Assembly (NCBI GenBank): GCA_030770535.1
Contig: JASVEC010000156.1
Location: forward strand, 1-39,795
DNA from: Batkoa obscura
Taxonomy: Eukaryota; Entomophthoromycota; Entomophthoromycetes; Entomophthorales; Batkoaceae
Direction of reading: 5' to 3'
DNA length: 39,795 bases
Positions 32,131 through 39,795 of this stretch are shown here, one piece after another (positions within the stretch are counted from its first letter, which is position 1; each line of letters opens with the position of its first letter). The position numbers were made by a program, and so were the translations under genes. The notes beneath the pieces were generated by a model. That model did not search any database and was not told where the DNA came from. It worked only from the letters and a program-made list of their open reading frames with translations.

Positions 32131-33001
32131 ACTATATAAAATATTTAGTGTTTAAGGAACAAGATAGGATGATCAATTTACCAATATTGCTTTTTATCAA
32201 GTTCTATGAATTCTGTTATTAACTATTAGAAGCCCATATATTTTTGCTTTATTTTATTAAACCTTTGGTTGTAGCCTCTCAGCTTTTTACTCTACCCTTC
32301 CAGCAAGTCCTCCTTTTTGTTCTCTGAATAGAAAATCTTTGTAAATTTATAAGCGGATCAAGTATTTCTCATTTATTTCTCTTTGAAACAAAACTAAATG
32401 TTGATAAAACCATATATTTTTCAAGGTACCTTTTTATTATATTTTCACATTAGCATTATTTTGTGCTTTTTATTTATTTCTAGAAATTACATTCAAAAAT
32501 ATGCTTTAAAAGCATCACCTTGGATTTTTTTATTTCAAAAAAATAAAACATTTGAAAATTCACAAATATTTAATATATTAAAGTGAAATATTAATTGCGT
32601 TTGAACACTATTTATAGTATTAACCAAAATCATTTTTATAGCCTTTTATTGCCCTTTAAAGCCTGGTATTCAACATAATTAGCAAATTAATCAATTATAC
32701 CCAATTTTTCTATTCAAAATAAACAACGCTCAATTTGATTTAATTAATTTCAAGTCCATTCAAAAATTAGACTTCAATTTTAACAATTGAGACTACCAAA
32801 TTTAGCTCAAATCACTTAATAAATTACCAAGAACAAGAGCCCACCAATCACCTAAATCGATTAAGAACCACCTAAGCTAAAAATTTGATTAAAGTAACAA
32901 AAAAATTACTCAATTGTTAAGGCTCAACTCTCTAAATTAATTTATTCTTATCTTTTTTACAATTTTATATATTATCAATTTAATTTCAATAACTTAAAAC
33001 A
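32131..33001. promoter_or_regulatory. Intergenic region upstream of OPY2
   Basis: There is no supported gene. A 62-residue hydrophobic frame at 32398-32586 is probably chance. The last ~300 bases, rich in A and in CAATT words, should hold the OPY2 promoter. Confidence 0.35.
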
Positions 33002-34019
33002 ATGTATAGTCAACGTTTATTTGTTATTCTCTTTGCTTTACTAAGCTTGAACTCTATTCTATCAAATACTTTAGGTAATTTCATTAGTCCCATAATTCAT
33101 CCCATGTTAAATTTAAAGAATTTTAGAAAGACGAGAGGGTTGTTTGTCTGAAGGAGATTGTCGAGCTCAACAAATTGAACGATGTAGTTGTGATTATACT
33201 CAACAATGTGTAATACGCCCGCGTAGTTGCTGGGAATGTCAAAAAGAAGAATGTATACCAATTAAAGATTCAAATAAACCTAATGAAGTTAATGTAGCTT
33301 TAATTGCATCGACTTCAGTTGGTTCAGTTATTGTATTGATATTGATTATTGGTGGTGTATTTTATTTTAGAAACAAAAAGGAAATTGAAAAACATGGTGG
33401 CATCCATACATATGTTAGATATCGAGCTAATAGGGATTCTATTATTATGATGGTAAAGATTCAAGTTTATAATTATTAATTTTTATTCATTTCAATTTAA
33501 TTATAGACAGGAGACGAAGATGTCGAATTATTAAATAAAAGGCTATCCATGTTAAGTTTATCCGGAGAAAGTCAACGAGGTTCTGTTTTATTAACAACAA
33601 AAAAGCATAATTTTGATACAAATAATAAACAAAAAGCTAAGGTTATTAAAGTGGAACAGGATATCGAAGATTTGTTTGAGCCAGGAACTATTATTGATGT
33701 TGCTCAAAATGGTAATAGAAATTCTAATCGAGTTAGTTTATTTAAGAATCCTAGTTTCAATGGTTCTACTCATTCCGAAGTTTTAATTGCTCCAACTTCA
33801 TTTCAAACTAGAATGCCAACTAAGCTTCATGATAAAGATGGAAATCAAAGACCAGTTTCTATTGCTTCATTTCAAACAGAAATTTTAGAAAACCCATATA
33901 ATTTGAATGATAGTATCAATGAAGAGTCAGATAACAATACTTCATTTCATTCTATTATTGTAAATAATAATCTACATGAGATTCAACTGGAAAGTAAAGA
34001 ACTAAACAATGAAAAGTAA
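33002..34019 (+). CDS. OPY2: Opy2-like membrane anchor of the HOG pathway, three exons
   Basis: Exons are 33002-33074, 33127-33452 and 33507-34019, giving 303 residues. A signal peptide (LFVILFALLSLNSILS) covers about residues 5-22. Then comes a Cys-rich extracellular segment with eight Cys at about residues 30, 36, 44, 46, 52, 59, 62 and 67; the C-x-C, C-x2-C and C-x4-C spacing fits the fungal Opy2 domain. A single membrane span (about 81-104, VALIASTSVGSVIVLILIIGG) is followed by a basic stop and a 200-residue cytoplasmic tail rich in Ser, Asn and acidic residues. In budding yeast Opy2 anchors Ste50 and Ste11 at the membrane for osmostress signalling. Both introns are required: exon 1 alone gives only the signal peptide. 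The tail's repeated SFQT stretches (around 33,800 and 33,870) may be kinase targets; that is a guess. Convergent with the next gene, 87 bases away. Confidence 0.8.
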
Positions 34020-34106
34020 ACTTAAAATAAGAAGTGTGAAAAAATAAATAATTATATGTATTATGAATTTTTATTGTTTTTTGTTTTATTATTTATTTTT
34101 AAAAAT

Positions 34107-36010
34107 TTAATTTTTTGTTATTATTTGCCATAACCATTCATCTTTTTCTAATGTATGTATATTATTATTACCGTTTTGTTGGTTTTGTTTTAATTCTATT
34201 AATTGATCCCACATTTCAATATCAACACTTGAATCTAATAACAAAACTTTAGATTTGATATAAGCTAAGAAGGAGATGGGCAAGTAGCAGGGAGTAAATA
34301 GGTGAAATGGAATAGAATACCAAACATAGTTTAAATAAATTGGTAAATTTAAATTAATTATGTTAATTAAATATAAACTTAGAAGTATTTGTTGATCATA
34401 TGTAAATGAAATTCTATTATTATTATTTATACTTTCAGTATAAAATTGAAAAATGGAATTTTGTGCTGCTGCTTCTACAATTGATATTTGTTGAAATTTA
34501 CCATTTTGTATCATTTCTTTAATTAATTCATTAGCTTGAATATAATTTTTGGTTTGAGTATAATAAACTAATAAAATCAAATTATATTCTGGATCATTAT
34601 AACTTTCAATATCTTTAATTAATAAATTAAATGAAATTTTAAATTGTGGGTAATGTTGGTATTTTAATAACAACTTTAATTGTTCTTGTGTTAATTGAAT
34701 ATTATTATGTTGGTTCACGTGTTGATAATATCTATTAAATAATAAAAAGGTACTCGGATCTTTACTATTATCAACTAATAAAATCAAATATTTCATCATA
34801 GTTTCTACATTGCTCCTTTCTTTACTTCCCAATATATTATTTTCGTTTCTAATGAATTGATCAAAAAACACATGTAATACCTTACGACTATATTCAGGTT
34901 GAAGTAAAGCAAATTTAAATAAAATAAAATAACATTCAATATCTTTTTGATTCATTGAGTTAAATCGATCAATCATTAATTTGTAATTGAATTTATTGAA
35001 AGATAATAATATTAAACTTAATTTTAAATGTTTTAAATCATAAATTATTTCCTCTTTTAACATCTCTTCTTCAATTAATTGTAGCTTTATTCTTAATTGT
35101 TCATTATATTCATTACTAGTATGACTTTTTTCTGTTGAAGTTAATAATTGACTAATATCTATTTCTATATCTCTACTATTTATATTTATATCTTTAATAC
35201 CACTAGCTATCGATGTTTCATTTAATAAAGTAATAAAAAAAGGAGTATATTGTTGAATATTATTAAATTGAATTCCTAACTCATTTAATTTGCATTTAAT
35301 ATTTAACATCAATTCAAATTTATCCATCTCATTTAACTTTACTTTTTCAATTGTTTGAAATAACATGTCAAATTGGTTACTATTAAATAAAAACAGCTTT
35401 TGATAATAACTTTCAATAATATTAAATAGATCATAAATTAATTGTATAAACTTATTTTTATCTCCTTCATTAATGGCCAAAAATTCACAATAAGTATAAA
35501 TTATTATATTCATTTCATTCCTATGTATGTAATTTTTTTTTTCAATTTTGGAATTTAATATTAATTTCATTCCCTCTTCATCTTTATTTAAAATACTTCT
35601 CTTTAGTTTAGTATAAAATGTAAGCATCTCTAATAAATTATAATTCTCGAAACTTGGCTGAATTAATTGATTTAATATTGAATGTTGTTCAACGCTTTGC
35701 TTAAGTTCAATAAGTTCTTCTTTTGTTAATTTAAATACAGATTTGATATTTTCAATATCGCCAGAAAGACTATTCTGAATAATTTTTTGATTTTCTATTT
35801 GAGACATGTTATTTTTGGTATCATGATCTGCACTTAAAGTAGAAGCATTAGTAAACTAAAAAGAAATTAAACTCTTGTTATCTATAATTAAATGAAAACT
35901 ATTACCTCCTTTAACAATTTAGATTTTACAGAGTAGTTAGAATTGAAAAAACAAGTTGAAGCTAATTTATTAGTAAGTATACGAGTTATTAATTGTTTTC
36001 TATATACCAT
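34107..36010 (-). CDS. Mitochondrial helical-repeat (PPR-like) protein, two exons
   Basis: Exons in transcript order are 36010-35906 and 35855-34107, giving 617 residues. The ATG at 36010 supplies an N-terminus rich in K, R, L and S without acids (MVYRKQLITRILTNKLAST), typical of a mitochondrial presequence; starting at the inner Met at 35807 would lose it. The rest is almost all alpha-helix with Tyr, Asn and Leu-rich units. The part around LILLVYYTQTKNYIQANELI and EMIQNGKFQQISIVEAA resembles pentatricopeptide repeats, which bind organelle RNA. I cannot name the orthologue; a mitochondrial RNA-processing or translation factor is the likely class. The C-terminal WDQLIELKQN and WLWQIITKN close it. 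Confidence 0.68.
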
Positions 36011-36478
36011 TGTTAAAAATAGTTTAATTGATATTAGCAGAAAATTATTAATATTTTTTAAATCTGATTTCTTATCGGATTTTAAAAAAAATCCCACAAA
36101 GTTTCGGATTTAATTAAATTTAGGTTTAAGATTTCGAAATTTAGCTATTCATTTGTGATATAAAAATTAATTCATTTATTAGAAATTTGACTCATTAAAA
36201 TAAAACTAATAGTTTTTTTATTAAACCTATTAATAGTTATATACTAGTAAATAAAAACATACTATACACTTCAATTTCCAATATAATAAATATTTAGTTA
36301 TTATAAAATAGTGCTATAAATCATTAACTATTTTTAAAATTTTAGTAAAAAAACTCAATAACTTATATTCATATTAAATTTTATTTCCATTATATTTATT
36401 TAAAATAATGTATTATATCTTGAAAAAATTCTCAATTTAATCGATATGGGACTAACATACTAACTATTAAATTATTTA
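36011..36478. promoter_or_regulatory. Intergenic region upstream of the mitochondrial protein gene
   Basis: The 468 AT-rich bases lie between the 3-prime end of the EH-SH3 gene and the start of the mitochondrial gene, both on the minus strand. No frame or motif is clear. Confidence 0.4.
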
Positions 36479-38548
36479 CTATAGATTCTCATAAAACTCC
36501 AAATAACTAGCTGGCAAATAGATCAATTTTTCTTCATTATCAATTGAATGGCATAGCCACCAATCAGGATCTTCTTTTTCAATAACAATAAAAATACTAT
36601 CTGGTTCAAAAACCGTATTGTCTTCATCTTCTTCATTCTCATTACTATATTCAAACAATAATTTATATTTACTTCTCTCTTCTATATTCTCATTATTAAA
36701 AATAGTTTCTTCTGCTATTTCATTGTTTTCAGTATCTTTGTTAATTTCTTCTGTTTCGATGATTGTATCCTCATTATATTGTTTGGTATTAAAGATGTTG
36801 TTGTCCTTAATAGAATTGTCAAATACATTATCAGTATTAGCATAATTATCAAATGCATTATCTTCATGACTATCCTCATAATTATTAATTTGATCATCAT
36901 CATTAAATAAATTATTTTGTTGCTTATATTCAATTTCCCCATCTTCATTAACAACTTCAACATAAGATTTAGGAAACCAATCCATTAAAGAGGGATTGTT
37001 TATTAAATAGCCTAATAGCCATTCTTCATTTTCTTCTAATACATTTAAATAATCGTTACATTGAAATTCAAATTCACTATCTTCAACTGAATAATCATAG
37101 CTAGCAATTGCTTTATAAAGTATATTTTGTTCTTGTTCTCCTTGTTCTTCTTCTTTTAACCCAATTACCTCTTCATTATTTTTATTTGTATCCTTATTAC
37201 TTATTTCTTCAACTATACTTTTTTCCTGTAATTCTTCTTTATTATCTTTACTCTCAAGGACGTCATCTTGCTTTACTCTTTCCTCTTTATTGTTATTAAT
37301 ATTATTCAATTGGTTAAAGAATGGATTATGGCTTTGTTTATTTAAAAATGGATTATTACTCTTTACTTCTTCTAATTTGCTTTCTTTTTCAATAATTCTT
37401 TCCTTTGGATCTTCTTTTATTTCTACTTTTGGTTCTATTACTTCGGCTTTTGGTTCTATTACTTCCACTCTTGGTTTTTCTACTTCTTTCGTAATCTCTT
37501 TCTCTTTTATTATTATATTTTGATCAATTTCTTTTTCAGGTTGTTTAGATGCAATCGATTTACTTATATTACCGTTGCTAAATAGCTCGTTGCTTCTAAC
37601 ATTACCGATGTTATTAATAGTATTTCTATCAGCAATATTATCACTAATATCCTCCACTTTAGTATCCTTTGTTTTCTTTTCTGGAATAGCTAACAATTCA
37701 ACGTCTTTAATATTGATATTCTCCGATAGCCTTATTAAATCCTTTAAAAATGATTTAAAATACACATTCTTACTAGCTTCAAAAGATTTATATAAATTCA
37801 TTTTAACTTTGAAATTGTTAAACTTTATCTTTTCTTTCATAAAATTTTCAGGTATTAAATTCCTTTTAATCGTTTCCATTTTACTTTGAATTTCTTCTTT
37901 TTCTTGTTGAATTGCTTTAATTCGATTGATTTCTTCTTCTTTTTTGATTTCAAGTTCAATTTCATATTCCTTGATCCTTTGTTTAGCCTCTTCATTAATT
38001 CCTTGAGTTCCATTTTCATTATTTAAATTCAACTGTTGCATCCTTTTTCTTAATAACTCTTTTGCTTTTCTACTAATTTCATCCCCTTCTTCCTCTACCT
38101 CCTCTTTCTTCTCACCACCCAACTTATATCCATATTGCACACTGTCTTCAACTTTAAATATTTCTAACTTAATCTCATAGCATTTATTTAAACTATTAAT
38201 CAACTCATTTTCAACCCAATTACCATTTTTTAATTGCTGGTTTTTTTCGTATAATTGAATAACTTTTTCATACTCTTTAGAATCTATCTTTTGATATTTT
38301 TGTTCTAATTTTTGATAATATATTTCAAAAAAGGCTTCTTTAAAGATCGGTACTTGTTTATATAATTCTTTACCATTATTTAACGAACTTTCTGGTAATG
38401 GTTTATCCCTTTTGGTTATACTTTGCTTCTTTTTGAGGGCTTCGAGTTTACCTTCAAGTAATTTGATGTTGTTTAGCAAACCTTCTTTTTTATTTGAGGC
38501 TTTAACTCTAGTCCCTGCTTGGTTAAATGGTTGCATATTAGTATGTAA

Positions 38549-38595
<47 letters not shown>

Positions 38596-39124
38596 AAGTT
38601 TGGAAATTATGTTCTTGATTCATCGAGTTATTATTATTATTACTATTCATATAGCCAGTTTTAAGCACCGTTAAGTTGGGATTATTATTATTAAACATAG
38701 GATTTACGTTGTTTATAGCTGGCTGAGGACTGCTATTATTATAAATTGGGATTTCATTTAAACTATTTGGCAAATCACAACCATTTACTCTTGCTTGAAT
38801 GATATGTAAACCTAAACAAAATTGATTAAGATCTAAAGAACCTCGATTATTTGGATCTAATAAGTTCCTATTAATAGTTTAGTTTAAGTCTCAGCATACA
38901 TTGTTTAGTTTCAATAAAGGAAAAAGGACACTAGATTTATATTTTATTAGAAAATAAAATTTTACTTACCAAATATAAAATAATTCTTGAGCATTCAAAT
39001 TACTCTGTAGAAAGACTTGTCTGGCTTTATCCCCAGTTAATAAGCGTCTTTCATCTCCATTAAGACTGATGTATAAATTTCGATATCTTTGTGCTTCTTC
39101 AGGTGTTAATGGTTGTATTTTCAT
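36479..39124 (-). CDS. EH / coiled-coil / SH3 endocytic adaptor (intersectin-like), two exons
   Basis: Exons in transcript order are 39124-38970 and 38867-36479, giving 847 residues. Residues about 5-95 form one EH domain: TPEEAQRYRNLY, GDKARQVFLQSNL, FYIWNLLDPNNRGSLDLNQF and LGLHIIQARVNG, with an EF-hand-type loop (DPNNRGSLD). EH domains bind NPF peptides; the protein itself has an NPFLNK and an NPFFNQ in the middle. An Asn-rich linker precedes long Glu/Lys coiled coils. Two SH3 domains end it: ALYDY-like AIASYDYSVED with WLLGYL and WFPKSYVEVV, and LLFEYSNENEED with DWWLCHS and YLPASYLEF. The order EH, coiled coil, SH3 is that of intersectin and of Cin1 in Cryptococcus, and fits a role in actin-linked endocytosis. 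Yeast Pan1 lacks the SH3 domains. Confidence 0.82.
38549..38594 (+). repeat. Trinucleotide run (ATT)n in the EH-SH3 gene
   Basis: About 15 units, read as Asn codons on the minus strand in the linker after the EH domain. Likely length-variable between strains. Confidence 0.92.
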
Positions 39125-39795
39125 TGTCTTTTTTAAAATTGAAGTGGCTTGGTGTTATTTTTCTAGAGTTCAAAATGTTGTTTTAGGAAAGAATACATTT
39201 TTGAAATATAATTGGCTAGTATCAACCAATAGACTGATGGAACGAAACTTTGGTTGATGGCTTTTAAAATTGTAGCCATGTTTTTTCAGTGCTTAAAAAA
39301 CTGATTTATTGGAATGTTTTTTGTCAGTTATCCTTTTTGCTATTTTCAAGTTTAGAAATTAACCAGTGCAGTTATTTAAGTTCTAAAGTGTTGATAAATG
39401 GTGAATTTTATAATCAACTATTTCTTTTATTATTAACTTGAGGCTTGTTAGCTTGGTTTTTATTTTGAAATCAGTAGCTAACTAGCACACATATAAGCTT
39501 GAACGGCGTACTGGTTAATTAGTTTGTAAATTCAAAAGTAACAAAAAAGGACAGTTGATAAAAAATATCTCCATAATTGTTCCATTTGAGCTAAACTAAT
39601 CTATTTTAAGGTTTTATTCCGAATAAATGCTACTTAATATATCTTTTATTTTACATTTGTATTATAGTTCTAAATTCTAAAAGCATTAAAATATTTTTTC
39701 ATGATAGAATTTTACAATAATGTTTTAAAATAACGTAAATACAATTTTAACATAATATAAAAAGGGTTTAAACCCAATATAAATTTATTTTAAAA
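39125..39795. promoter_or_regulatory. Region upstream of the EH-SH3 gene
   Basis: There is no supported gene to the end of the window. The first few hundred bases should hold the promoter. The 62-residue frame at 39069-39257 overlaps exon 1 on the other strand and is probably chance. Confidence 0.35.

Noticed and set aside
32398-32586. 62-residue hydrophobic frame
   Set aside because: There is no recognisable domain and no intron or neighbour support; such frames arise easily in T-rich DNA.
36618-37889. Several hydrophobic plus-strand frames of 63-104 residues
   Set aside because: They are mirror images of the Glu/Lys/Asn-rich coding strand of the EH-SH3 gene; complementing such codons gives Ser/Leu/Phe-rich frames.
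1-39795. CRISPR array, bacterial operon or tRNA gene
   Set aside because: No spaced direct repeats of CRISPR type are seen. The genes have spliceosomal introns, so this is nuclear eukaryotic DNA. I did not find a cloverleaf with A and B boxes.
1-39795. Origin in a social amoeba, given high AT, short introns and Asn runs
   Set aside because: Opy2 and Rax1 are fungal families, and the intergenic DNA is not so extremely AT-rich relative to exons as in Dictyostelium.

Overview
The window looks like nuclear DNA of a very AT-rich, intron-bearing fungus outside the intron-poor budding yeasts. Every confident gene except the small peptide gene and the F-box gene is interrupted by short GT-AG introns of about 45-85 nt. 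The set includes the HOG-pathway anchor Opy2 and the RGS/membrane protein Rax1, both known from fungi, and several proteins carry asparagine runs. I cannot place the species more closely.

Layout: (1) 1-5.5 kb is a repeat-rich block with an F-box/leucine-rich-repeat (LRR) gene, a decayed sister copy, short inverted-repeat elements (MITEs), a 3-prime fragment of a DNA transposon and a solo LTR lodged in that fragment. (2) 6.1-18.5 kb is a dense housekeeping block: a Rax1-like protein, a LisH/CTLH/WD40 protein, beta-COP (SEC26), a TBC-domain protein and the Elg1/ATAD5 clamp unloader. (3) 18.9-32.2 kb is a second repeat-rich block with five more decayed F-box/LRR copies, nine MITEs, a second solo LTR, a 2.36-kb DNA transposon, an inverted fragment of the same transposon and one small secreted-peptide gene. 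(4) 33.0-39.1 kb is a second gene block: Opy2, a mitochondrial helical-repeat protein and an EH/coiled-coil/SH3 endocytic adaptor.

The host genes do not form one pathway. They serve vesicle traffic and endocytosis (SEC26, the TBC protein, the EH-SH3 adaptor), polarity and signalling (Rax1, Opy2), replication (Elg1) and mitochondria. The most interesting material is the interplay of an expanded F-box/LRR family with one DNA transposon family. The 2.36-kb element and the ~100-bp MITEs share terminal sequence, so the large element is a plausible mover of the small ones. The best-preserved MITEs are flanked by matching dinucleotides that are not always TA. A second notable point is a TBC domain that has lost both catalytic fingers. 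Exon joins were made by eye from splice signals, reading frame and family knowledge; no alignment or database search was run.
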